The notes beneath the pieces were generated by a model. The model saw only the letters and a program-made list of their open reading frames with translations. It had not been told where the DNA came from and did no database searches. From JAKSCF01 sp028279945 (lineage in GTDB: Bacteria; Bacillota; Clostridia; Peptostreptococcales; JAAYPU01): DNA of 15,352 nucleotides. Positions within the stretch are counted from its first letter, which is position 1. Each line of letters starts with the position of its first letter. Positions 1 to 7,444 of this stretch are shown here, piece by piece. The stretch lies in NCBI GenBank assembly GCA_028279945.1, contig JANQMT010000177.1, positions 1-15,352 of the forward strand. Direction: 5' to 3'. The translations under genes were made by a program, and so were the position numbers.

Positions 1-45
1 CCTGCGATTAGACTTTTATAGTTCATATGCCATCAAATTTTCTCC

Positions 46-89
46 AAATGAATACATTAACGAATATTTATACGCCTGTATTCATTTTT
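46..89 (+). terminator. Probable plus-strand terminator at left edge
   Basis: Arms AAATGAATACA (46-56) and TGTATTCATTT (77-87) are exact reverse complements, giving an 11-bp stem around a 20-nt loop that runs into a short T tract. It would end a plus-strand transcript entering from outside the window. The stem is AT-rich, so strength is uncertain. Confidence 0.4.
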
Positions 90-100
90 CGATAGCGTCG

Positions 101-143
101 ATAAAATACAAACTACCCGATAAACGGGTAGTTTGTATTTTAT
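101..143. terminator. Bidirectional terminator, 19-bp perfect stem
   Basis: Positions 101-119 and 125-143 are exact reverse complements around a 5-nt loop (ATAAA). The core is CAAACTACCCG, and each strand ends its stem in a T-rich TATTTTAT, so it can act in both directions. The stop codon of the minus-strand gene ending at 140 lies inside one arm, so this is the natural terminator of that gene. Confidence 0.85.
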
Positions 144-865
144 AGGGGAAGAATTGTAATCAAGTGCCCTCCTACAACCAAACTTGCTAAATTTGCTATT
201 AGTACATATAAAATTGTTTTTCTGGTTCTTTGCTCTGTTATGAAAAATGATAATGCAATCATTTCAACAACAAATATCCAAAACTCTGCAAATATGAGCC
301 CGAAAAATATTCCGTAACTGGAAAATGGGGTAAATCCACTCAGCCAAAAATTTAAAGTGCCTTGAGTGAGTAAATTGATAATCAAAAAAATGACCCATGA
401 CTTTTTCTGTCTGTATCCAAAAAGGAAAAATACAAACCCTTCAATTATAAGTGTCAAAATGATTCTAAAAGATACCAAAGCAATTGTTCGTGAAAATAAT
501 TTTCCAGGTTTTAGTGTTTGTTTCTCCAAATCCAAAGTAAAAATGTTGTTGTATGTTTTAAGCTGTTCATTCAGTATGATTTCAAAATCTTTATCTTCAG
601 TATTGATTTTAACCTTATAATCACTGGAACTTTTTAAGCCATGTATATAAAATGCAAAATACGTTTCAATGGTCTTATCTACCTTAGTGGCTTTTTCATA
701 CTCCCCGTCTGAAAAGACACTGATTTCAAGGTCATCAGGTGCCCATGGAACTATAATGACTATTGATGGCGGTTCCGCTGCATTGGCAAATGATACAGAT
801 GTAATCGCAATTGCTATTAATATTACCAGAACTACTGCTGTTAAAATTTTATTGGACTTAAACAT
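140..865 (-). CDS. Exported membrane protein of unknown function
   Basis: A 241-aa protein that I do not recognise as a named family. Residues about 7-29 form a signal peptide or signal anchor ending near FANA-AEPP. Residues 30-125 are a polar, beta-rich stretch with a Pro-rich start (AEPPSIVIIVPWAPDDLEIS), probably outside the cell. Four hydrophobic segments follow at roughly 128-150, 156-178, 183-210 and 216-238. The start is set by the strong site AGAAGGGGTGA about 6 nt upstream of the ATG. The stop lies in the 101-143 terminator, so the gene is a single transcription unit, divergent from the SIMPL-domain gene at 1065. The layout (exported head plus a C-terminal membrane bundle) could suit a sensor or assembly factor, but nothing in the sequence names a function. 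Confidence 0.8.
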   Translation of the reverse strand: MFKSNKILTAVVLVILIAIAITSVSFANAAEPPSIVIIVPWAPDDLEISVFSDGEYEKATKVDKTIETYFAFYIHGLKSSSDYKVKINTEDKDFEIILNEQLKTYNNIFTLDLEKQTLKPGKLFSRTIALVSFRIILTLIIEGFVFFLFGYRQKKSWVIFLIINLLTQGTLNFWLSGFTPFSSYGIFFGLIFAEFWIFVVEMIALSFFITEQRTRKTILYVLIANLASLVVGGHLITILPL

Positions 866-917
866 AATCAGTCACCCCTTCTCTTGCTCTTATACTATTC
901 TATATCAACCCTTTTAC

Positions 918-926
918 ATTCTACCA
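918..926 (-). promoter_or_regulatory. Extended -10 for the gene at 140-865
   Basis: On the minus strand TGGTAGAAT (926 to 918) fits TGnTATAAT with one mismatch, about 50 nt upstream of the start. No good -35 is seen at 17 bp, as is common for extended -10 promoters. Confidence 0.35.
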
Positions 927-1006
927 TATATAATTTCTTTTTATTAAATACTATGATTTCAATGGTATGGTTAAATGTAAATAGAGTCATTATGGAACTT
1001 TTCTTT

Positions 1007-1034
1007 TTGTTTGTTCGTCTATTAAATATAAAAT
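1007..1034 (+). promoter_or_regulatory. Possible promoter of the SIMPL-domain gene
   Basis: TTGTTT (1007-1012) and TAAAAT (1029-1034) are separated by 16 bp and lie about 30 nt before the start at 1065. The match is moderate in a very AT-rich stretch. Confidence 0.3.
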
Positions 1035-1064
1035 AAAAATCTTAAAAAATAAAGGAGAATTAAG

Positions 1065-1799
1065 ATGAAGAAAGGTTATATTATCGGTAGTGTTATTGCA
1101 ATCGCTTTTATAATAGGGGTTATTTTCGGACCTATTATGAACATGAATGCTCAAGTTTCAGCCAGTGAAACTGAAAGTATGAGAAGTATCGTCGTTTCCG
1201 GAGAATACTCTGTTGAGGTTGCTCCAAATGTAGCTTATTTAACAATGGCAGTTGAAACATCGGCAAAAACAGCAGAAGCAGCCCAAAAGAGCAATGCAGA
1301 AAAGATGGATAATGTATATAAGAAGTTAAAGGCACTGGGTATTGATGAGAAACAAATAACCACGAATAATTATAATATTTATCCAGATTATGACTGGATT
1401 GAAAATCAGGGGCAAGTATTAAAAGGATATAATGTCTCTAATCAAATAAAAGTTGAAACTTCTGATCTGGATAAAGTAAGCAGTGTACTGGATGTGGCCG
1501 TAAAAGAAGGTATTAACCGGGTAACATCTGTATCTTTTGGCGTAACAGATAGTGTGCAAAAAACCGAATACCAAAAGGCTTTAAAAGAAGCTGTAAAAAA
1601 TGCTGAAGAGAAAGCCAAAGCTATCGCTTCCGTTCATGGTACAAAACTAGATAAACCCTTTAAGGTTTCAGAGGTATCCAATATTTCAATCGCCAGAAAT
1701 TATATGTCCTATAACCTTAAAGAAGATATGGCGGCAACTCCTATCAATCCTGATGATGTCAAGATCAGTGCTACCGTTGAAGTGATTTATCAATACTAG
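1065..1799 (+). CDS. SIMPL (DUF541) domain exported protein
   Basis: A 244-aa protein. Residues 5-27 are a hydrophobic signal peptide or N-terminal anchor, and the SIMPL/DUF541 domain fills about 41-244. Family features visible are the opening strand IVVSGEYSVEVAPNVAYLTM, the middle block around KKLKALGIDEKQITTNNYNI, and the C-terminal end DDVKISATVEVIYQY. The family is found in periplasmic, outer-membrane or cell-surface proteins of many bacteria, with roles linked to stress tolerance or surface complexes; the biochemical role is not settled. The start is supported by AAAGGAG 7 nt upstream. It is transcribed alone, diverging from the 140-865 gene and converging on the NHL-repeat gene, with which it shares a terminator at 1860-1898. 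Family assignment is firm, function is not. Confidence 0.9.
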   Translation: MKKGYIIGSVIAIAFIIGVIFGPIMNMNAQVSASETESMRSIVVSGEYSVEVAPNVAYLTMAVETSAKTAEAAQKSNAEKMDNVYKKLKALGIDEKQITTNNYNIYPDYDWIENQGQVLKGYNVSNQIKVETSDLDKVSSVLDVAVKEGINRVTSVSFGVTDSVQKTEYQKALKEAVKNAEEKAKAIASVHGTKLDKPFKVSEVSNISIARNYMSYNLKEDMAATPINPDDVKISATVEVIYQY

Positions 1800-1859
1800 T
1801 TTTCAAGCACAATAAGTATTGTCAGCCATTTCATGATACCAACTTTAAAATGAATCAAA

Positions 1860-1898
1860 AAAATAACCATGCCATTTGAGTTATGACATGGTTATTTT
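1860..1898. terminator. Bidirectional terminator between convergent genes
   Basis: AAAATAACCATG (1860-1871) pairs perfectly with CATGGTTATTTT (1887-1898) around a 15-nt loop. An A run precedes it and a T run ends it, so it can stop the SIMPL gene (+) and the NHL-repeat gene (-), whose stop codon is at 1906. Confidence 0.8.
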
Positions 1899-1905
1899 AT
1901 GTCAA

Positions 1906-3747
1906 CTACTGAATATACTTAACAACTCTGTTTAATAAAGCATCTACCACATATATTTCTCCATTACTACCGCAAGCGATTCCTTGAGGAGAAAAGAAAT
2001 TTTCCTGTTCTCCGCCGAATTCTCCCCATTTTTCTATAAATACACCATCTGCTGTGAATTTTTGTACTCTATTATTGGATGTATCTGTTACAAAAACGTT
2101 GTCGTTATCGTCAATAACTATACCCACAGGTAAGAATAAATCTCCATCTGCCAGTCCCCATGAGTCTAAAGGATCCTGCATTGGAACCCCATTATTTGCA
2201 CCCCATTTTGTAATAAACTGGCCATATTTATCAAATTTCTGAACTCGGTTATTTATTCTATCGACTACATATACATTGTCTTGAGAGTCACTGGCAATAT
2301 AGCAAGGCTCTCTAAACTGTCCATCGCCCATGCCTTCATATCCCCAGCTTGTAAGATACACACCAAACGCATTATATTTTACAATGCGGTTATTCCCTGT
2401 ATCCGCAACAAAAATGGATCCGTCACTGATGGTACAAACCCCTACAGGCAGACTTAAAAAGTTATAGCCAAAATTGGATATCCACGTTCCGTTTTTTGCG
2501 AATACCTGTATTCTTGAATTGCCTGTATCTGCTATAAATATATTACCAAAAGCCTCATCATACCAGATTTGCTTAGGCGCAGTAAACTGCCAATACATAA
2601 TACCATATGCCGACGGCCCGCCATTACCGCTGTTGCCGCCCCATTTATCCAAAACATTGCCACTGCTGTCAAATTTCTGGACACGATGATTAAAAGTGTC
2701 TGTTACATATACATTTCCGTTATTGTCTACGGTAGCACCCACACATTCTGAAAATACACCATCATCGTTTCGAAGGATTCCAAAGTAGTCATTTACACTT
2801 GCATATGTATTGTACCCTTTGTATTTTATAATTTGGCTGTTCCCAGTATCCGAAACAATAAAGTAATCATTATCAATGGGTAACACTTGGCAAGGATAGC
2901 AAGGTTCAAGACGTGATATACCTATATCCGTAGAATATTGATATTGGTGATTTGAATTATATTTTTTTATTTTGTGATTATAAGTATCCGCTATGAATAC
3001 ATTTCCAGAGCTATCCAGATTAACGCCTCTTGGATGAAAAAGCTTTGTACCACTGTCCCCCGGCTCACCGGTTCCAATTTGTCCTACATAATTACCATTA
3101 ACATCTAATATCTGGACTCGATTATTATATGTATCACATATGTACACCCTGTCTCCGGAAGGGTCTTGTTTAATGGCAATGCCCTGAGGCAATCTAAACT
3201 CTCCATTACCTGTTCCTTTTGTGCCATACTCATATAGATAATTACCGTCTTCATCAAAAACCTGGATTCGATCATTGAACTCATCACATACATGATACCG
3301 ATTCATACTGTCAATGCCAATCTCTCTGGGTAAACCAAACTGACCTGCACCGGAACCATAGGAACCCCATGCTTTAATAAAATTAAAATTGAAATCAAAT
3401 TTTTGTACCCTATAATTTGCAGTATCTGCAACCAAAATATTGCCATCATTATCAATGGCAACACCAAAAGGTGTGTCAAACGCACCTGCTCCTGAGCCTA
3501 ATGTGCCGTATTTCCCTAATACAGTTCCACTTTGACTCATTTTTACGATTCTATGATTGCCCATATCTGCTATATACACATTCCCTGAAGCATCCTTTGC
3601 CATAGCAACAGGCGTGTTAAAGATGGTATCGGTCCCCTCGTTGGCGTCACCCCAAACCATGTCAACCGTATATGCACTGGCTTGTAAAAAAAGCATGCTA
3701 AAAATCAATATGCTGCAAGTCAACATTAAAATTATTCTCTTCTTCAT
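1906..3747 (-). CDS. Secreted NHL-repeat beta-propeller protein
   Basis: A 613-aa protein with a signal peptide (residues 1-25, cleavage after LQASA), followed to the end by tandem NHL repeats. I count about 12 copies of the core pattern G-N-[VI]-[YF]-[VI]-[AT]-D-T-x-N-x-R-[VI]-x-K-[FY], for example GNVYIADMGNHRIVKM near residue 55 and DNVFVTDTSNNRVQKF near 560. Most are joined by W-G-x-x-G-x-G-x-F-x-x-P linkers. NHL repeats build six-bladed propellers, so two propellers in tandem would fit. There is no LPxTG sorting signal, membrane anchor or catalytic domain at the C terminus, so it is probably released or held non-covalently. NHL propellers usually bind proteins or ligands; the partner is unknown. 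The start is supported by AAAGGGA 8 nt upstream. It converges with the SIMPL-domain gene and lies downstream of the sulfation operon in the same direction, behind a 350-bp gap, so co-transcription is doubtful. Confidence 0.9.
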   Translation of the reverse strand: MKKRIILMLTCSILIFSMLFLQASAYTVDMVWGDANEGTDTIFNTPVAMAKDASGNVYIADMGNHRIVKMSQSGTVLGKYGTLGSGAGAFDTPFGVAIDNDGNILVADTANYRVQKFDFNFNFIKAWGSYGSGAGQFGLPREIGIDSMNRYHVCDEFNDRIQVFDEDGNYLYEYGTKGTGNGEFRLPQGIAIKQDPSGDRVYICDTYNNRVQILDVNGNYVGQIGTGEPGDSGTKLFHPRGVNLDSSGNVFIADTYNHKIKKYNSNHQYQYSTDIGISRLEPCYPCQVLPIDNDYFIVSDTGNSQIIKYKGYNTYASVNDYFGILRNDDGVFSECVGATVDNNGNVYVTDTFNHRVQKFDSSGNVLDKWGGNSGNGGPSAYGIMYWQFTAPKQIWYDEAFGNIFIADTGNSRIQVFAKNGTWISNFGYNFLSLPVGVCTISDGSIFVADTGNNRIVKYNAFGVYLTSWGYEGMGDGQFREPCYIASDSQDNVYVVDRINNRVQKFDKYGQFITKWGANNGVPMQDPLDSWGLADGDLFLPVGIVIDDNDNVFVTDTSNNRVQKFTADGVFIEKWGEFGGEQENFFSPQGIACGSNGEIYVVDALLNRVVKYIQ

Positions 3748-4097
3748 TTTACCAATCCCTTTCGAATGAAAATAGAATTATTCTTTTTTCAAATAATCCT
3801 CTAAGGCTCTAACGAATAAATAGCTGTGGTTATTCATCACCAATATTCGCTAAATCAATTAAACTCACTCCTCTCATTAAAATTTTAAGGAATCATTAAT
3901 GACATTTATATTCAATGAATGACACAATTTTTATCAGCAGTCTTTTATTTGAATCATCCATAAAGCTTGTCCTTTTTCTAAGAAATAAAGCAAGATGCTA
4001 TTTTTATGAAACATGAATCACTATTCATATTAAACTTAACACAAATTATCTTTTATGTCAATAATATACATAAAAATAGCAGTGTTTATCTGTCATT
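3748..4097. other. Gap between cysC and NHL gene: no clear gene
   Basis: 350 bp without a convincing gene. It holds an 86-bp inverted repeat (3996-4081) and a run of short minus-strand open frames: 3896-3961 (21 aa, beginning MDDSNKRLL, with AAAGGA 8 nt before its ATG), then a 15-codon frame in the same phase, then 3778-3837 (19 aa, beginning MNNHSYLFV) whose ATG overlaps the preceding stop as ATGAATAA. They could be remnants of a decayed gene or chance frames. No promoter for the NHL gene stands out. Confidence 0.5.
3996..4081. repeat. 13-bp perfect inverted repeat with nested hairpin
   Basis: TGCTATTTTTATG (3996-4008) and CATAAAAATAGCA (4069-4081) are exact reverse complements 60 bp apart. 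The interior contains a second perfect hairpin, ATGAAT-CACT-ATTCAT (4013-4028). It starts 17 bp beyond the cysC stop codon, so it may fold at the 3' end of the operon mRNA and act as terminator or 3' stabiliser. An alternative is a tiny terminal-inverted-repeat element. There is no GC-rich stem followed by a clean U run. Confidence 0.6.
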
Positions 4098-4693
4098 TTA
4101 CAGCCATGCCATAATTGTATCTAAAACTTTTTTAACAGATTCTTCGATTGATAATAAAGTGGTATCTATTATTAAATCAGGATTTTCCGGCTCTTCATAG
4201 GGAGATGTTACTCCGGTAAAATTTTTTATCTCTTTATCCTTTACTTTCTCATAAAGACCTTTTGGATCTCGCTTCATACATGTTTCTATATCAGCTTTTA
4301 CATAAACTTCTATAAAATGACTTTCGCCTATTGTTTTTTTGGCGAATTCCCTCATCTTTTCATATGGTGATATGCAGGATATTAAAGTGATCAAACAAGC
4401 ATCCTTAAACAAAGCAGCCACCTCTGCTATTCTTCTTATATTTTCAACTCTATCTTCTTCAGAAAAGCCCAGATCACAATTTAAACCATGCCTAATATTA
4501 TCCCCATCTAATCGATATACCACTCTCCCTTGTTTAACCAGCTCTTTTTCTGCTTCTATTGCTATTGTAGATTTTCCTGATCCTGAAAGCCCTGTAAACC
4601 ATACTACTAAACCTGGCTGTTTTAAATTTTCACATCTATCTTCATAAATAACCTTACCTTCTTGCCAAGTTATATTAGAATCTAATTTCCCAT
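4098..4693 (-). CDS. cysC: Adenylylsulfate (APS) kinase, start out of frame by one base
   Basis: Makes PAPS from APS and ATP in the cytosol. The reading frame from about 4690 to the stop encodes a full-length CysC (about 198 aa) with all key motifs: WQEGKV and EDR near the N terminus, the P-loop GLSGSGKST at about 35-43, DGDNIRHGL at 63-71, FSEEDRVENIRRIAEVAALF, and the C-terminal block DPKGLYEKVK...FTGVTSPYEEP. That frame has no ATG, GTG or TTG before the P-loop; an in-frame TGA lies at 4698-4700. The natural ATG (4691-4693, with AAAGGG 9 nt upstream) reads ATG GGA AAT TAG, and one extra G would give MGKLDSNITW and restore the gene. So there is either a one-base deletion, a base-call error, or -1 slippage at G GGA AAT. 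The first in-frame GTG (4521-4523) would discard the P-loop and cannot be the true start. It is the last gene of the sulfation operon, 61 bp after the sulfotransferase. Confidence 0.85.
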
Positions 4694-4754
4694 AATATCA
4701 AACCCTTTTTATTTGCTTAATCAATTGTTATCTATTTACCTTTTACTATATTCA

Positions 4755-5567
4755 TTATTGTTGTAAAGGATCATATCCGTACAGTTCAACGTCTTTTTTA
4801 AATACTTCTTTGACTAACTCTACTGCTTCTTTATCATAAAAACTCTCATAAGTGGGAAAAGATCTTTTCAAAATATATTCCTCTGTAATGATAGCGCCTG
4901 AATAATCTCCTATAATGTTCATTGATGGCGCACTATGATGATGTGATTCTGCGATTGCTGAGAGAGGACACTTTTTTAGCTGGTACTTTTCTTCAATTTT
5001 TGAAATATCATCACTAAAATTTTCCAGATGTATATAATCTTTTATAAACAGTTCTTCACCTTCTAAATATTGCCTGGCAATATGAGAGTCTATTTTCTCT
5101 ACATCTGAACCTACTTCCTGGATATAATATAAAAATTGTTTAAAAGATATACCTTTTTTACTATTTTTATTGTTATGAAATAATTCATTTATTTTTTCAA
5201 CTTCTCTATATAACCCTGTACCCTGATTTTCCCAATATATAGCAAACACTAGCGCTAAAAATGAACTTACTGCCCTTTTATACGGATTTCGCACCAGCTT
5301 AAAAATATCTTTTTTTGAGTGTAATATTTGCTCTCTCATTTCTTCTTTATAACTATTTTGTTTTTTATACACTTCGAATTCATACTTATGAACCCATGGA
5401 TCATACTCCATTACTTTTTCAAGAATCCCTATTTGAAAAAAGAACCATTTGAGAAAAGTAGTGCACCCACTTTTTTCACTCCAAAAAAGGATTAGAGGAA
5501 ATTCTTTATTATAATGCGGTGATCTATATTGAATTAAGTGATCTAAAATCACCATATTTTCATTCAT
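4755..5567 (-). CDS. PAPS-dependent sulfotransferase
   Basis: A 270-aa cytosolic-type sulfotransferase, with no signal peptide or membrane segment. It shows both PAPS-binding signatures: the 5'-phosphosulfate loop SEKSGCTTFLKW at residues 30-41, after a hydrophobic strand, and the 3'-phosphate motif RNPYKRAVSSF at 93-103. A later KIDSHIARQYLEG (159-171) resembles the D-x-H-x-x-x-Q motif of the carbohydrate-type (Sulfotransfer_2-like) families. The enzyme should move a sulfuryl group from PAPS to a hydroxyl or amine acceptor, which cannot be identified here because no glycosyltransferase or other biosynthetic gene is adjacent. It sits between cysN (50 bp) and cysC (61 bp) in the same direction, which ties it directly to PAPS supply. 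ATG at 5567 is preferred, with AAAGGA and AGGA upstream; a second ATG 12 nt downstream (MVILDH) is possible. The family call is strong, the substrate unknown. Confidence 0.88.
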   Translation of the reverse strand: MNENMVILDHLIQYRSPHYNKEFPLILFWSEKSGCTTFLKWFFFQIGILEKVMEYDPWVHKYEFEVYKKQNSYKEEMREQILHSKKDIFKLVRNPYKRAVSSFLALVFAIYWENQGTGLYREVEKINELFHNNKNSKKGISFKQFLYYIQEVGSDVEKIDSHIARQYLEGEELFIKDYIHLENFSDDISKIEEKYQLKKCPLSAIAESHHHSAPSMNIIGDYSGAIITEEYILKRSFPTYESFYDKEAVELVKEVFKKDVELYGYDPLQQ

Positions 5568-5617
5568 TATATCCTATCCTTTCCATTTAAAACTCAAAAG
5601 CCAATATAGCAAATCTC

Positions 5618-7444
5618 TCAAAAGGGTTTAAATACTATGCCTTTAGATTGTAATATTTCTTTTATCTTTTTTACTTTATTTTCCAATGAATCCGTTGATG
5701 GTATAAGCAAGTCGAATGTTATATCCGTAGTAACATCCTCTTGTGCCCAAACCGTTATTATATCCCCCGATTCAACTGTAGCTTTAATAATATCTAAATC
5801 GTCTTGAGATAAATCTGTTGCGGTTACTATTAATATTAGTCCGGCATTAAGCATTATGTTGGATACCTCGGCTAATCTTCTTAGAGATTCTTCCTTATTG
5901 TTTTGTTCCTTTGTTTTATTATCAATATCAACGCCATATAATACATTTCCAATACATAAAAAGTATGCTATTTTGCCATCATTAACCAGTCTCTTTTCTA
6001 ATTCTTTAGCTATTGTCTTTTTGTCTATATTTTTATGGCCGGTTATCAATATCAAAGCAGGTTTTTGATTATATTTTTCAGCCCTTTCCACTTTTGTAAC
6101 CCAGCTCTTTTCCCATTTACTATCTCTAATAAATATCTTCTCTCTTATCCAGCTTTGTTTATCTTGTAAAGCTTCTTGAATAATCCCCCCGCCTGCAATT
6201 TTATAATGATCTACCACCACAAATCTACTTGTATCTGAACTCTCATGGCTAAGGTCAAAAGCTATCGCTTTATCTAACTTTAATATACATTCTGCTACCT
6301 CATGCTTTTCTATCCTATCTTTTTTATGCTTTTCTAAGTTTGATGAGTCCAGAACCATATTTATTTCTTCTATTTCAACGCCTACCTTTGCTGTTCCCAG
6401 TTTCAACATATATTTTTTATTCATTTCCATAGGTGATTTACCAAGCCAAAATAAATTAACCTTTATTCTACTTGTAACATTTGGCTTTGTTTCATTTAAA
6501 AGTGCAGCTATTTCTCCTCTGGTCACATATATTTGTTCTTCTAATGTGAATCCTGCTGCTTTTCCGGCTTTTATAGTCATCTGTTTTTCTTTATTAAATT
6601 CCTCTATAGATTTTACTTTACTTTTCTTTCCTGAAGGATAAAATATCACCACGTCATCAACACTTAATTTTCCTGAAACTACAGTACCTGATATAATTCT
6701 TCTTCTATCTCCATCATTTGTAAATTTATATATACCCTGCACCGGCATTCTAAATGGTTTATCTTCGGTTTTTTTTTCGGTAATAAAGCTATCCAGTGTT
6801 TCTAAAACGGTTTTGCCTTTATACCAGTTCATATTTTCTAAATGTCCTGCAATATTATCGCCCTTCATACCGCTTACGGGAATAAATGCGTTTGCAGCTA
6901 TATCTATCTTTACTAAAAATTCTTTAAGCTCGACAATTTTTTTATAGACATCAACATCATAATCCACCAGATCCATCTTATTTATTAATACTGATACTTG
7001 TTTAATCCCAAGCATTGATAACATGTATCCATGTCTTCGTGTGTTTTCTTTTATCCCTTCCTTAGCGTCTATAACCAATAATGCTGCTTCAGCCCTGGAT
7101 GCTCCTGTTACCATATTCTTTAGAAACTCTATGTGGCCCGGAGCATCTAATATTAAATAGTTTCTTTTTTTAGTTTTAAAAAAACATCTTGCCGTATCTA
7201 TTGTTATTCCCTGTGAACGTTCTTCTTTTAATGCATCCAATAAAAAAGCATATTCAAAAGGTTTAGCATTTCTTCTACACATTTCTTTAACCTGTTCTAA
7301 TTTTCCTTTTGGCAAAGAATTTGTATCCGCCAAAAGCCTGCCTATTACAGTACTTTTACCATGATCTACGTGACCTACTATTACGATATTCATATCTTCT
7401 CTATTATCTTGAGATTTAATAGATTCTTTCTTACATATATCCAC
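5618..7444 (-). CDS. cysN: Sulfate adenylyltransferase GTPase subunit with degenerate APS-kinase tail
   Basis: A 608-aa protein of CysNC (NodQ) architecture. Residues 18-450 are the EF-Tu-like GTPase subunit of ATP sulfurylase: G1 GHVDHGKST (24-32), switch region ERSQGITID (75-83), G3 DAPGH (100-104), G4 NKMD (155-158), then beta-barrel domains ending with VDHYKIAGGGII (411-422). With CysD it couples GTP hydrolysis to APS formation. Residues about 460-608 align with APS kinase (LILITGH...TIAKELEKRL, then LRRLAEVSNIMLNAGLILIV), but the P-loop position reads TGHKNIDKKT instead of TGLSGSGKST, and the DGDNIRHG motif is replaced by GVDIDNK. This tail is therefore probably not a kinase, and the operon carries a separate cysC. 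The start is GTG at 7444 with GAGGAG 10 nt upstream, overlapping the end of cysD by 14 bp (translational coupling). An ATG at 7393 (MNIVIVGHVDHG) is the alternative and would remove 17 non-conserved residues. Confidence 0.92.
   Translation of the reverse strand: MDICKKESIKSQDNREDMNIVIVGHVDHGKSTVIGRLLADTNSLPKGKLEQVKEMCRRNAKPFEYAFLLDALKEERSQGITIDTARCFFKTKKRNYLILDAPGHIEFLKNMVTGASRAEAALLVIDAKEGIKENTRRHGYMLSMLGIKQVSVLINKMDLVDYDVDVYKKIVELKEFLVKIDIAANAFIPVSGMKGDNIAGHLENMNWYKGKTVLETLDSFITEKKTEDKPFRMPVQGIYKFTNDGDRRRIISGTVVSGKLSVDDVVIFYPSGKKSKVKSIEEFNKEKQMTIKAGKAAGFTLEEQIYVTRGEIAALLNETKPNVTSRIKVNLFWLGKSPMEMNKKYMLKLGTAKVGVEIEEINMVLDSSNLEKHKKDRIEKHEVAECILKLDKAIAFDLSHESSDTSRFVVVDHYKIAGGGIIQEALQDKQSWIREKIFIRDSKWEKSWVTKVERAEKYNQKPALILITGHKNIDKKTIAKELEKRLVNDGKIAYFLCIGNVLYGVDIDNKTKEQNNKEESLRRLAEVSNIMLNAGLILIVTATDLSQDDLDIIKATVESGDIITVWAQEDVTTDITFDLLIPSTDSLENKVKKIKEILQSKGIVFKPF

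Noticed and set aside
4098..4523. 141-codon cysC starting at the in-frame GTG
   Set aside because: It would lack the P-loop needed for ATP binding; the reading frame upstream encodes the complete conserved N terminus, so the true gene begins near 4693.
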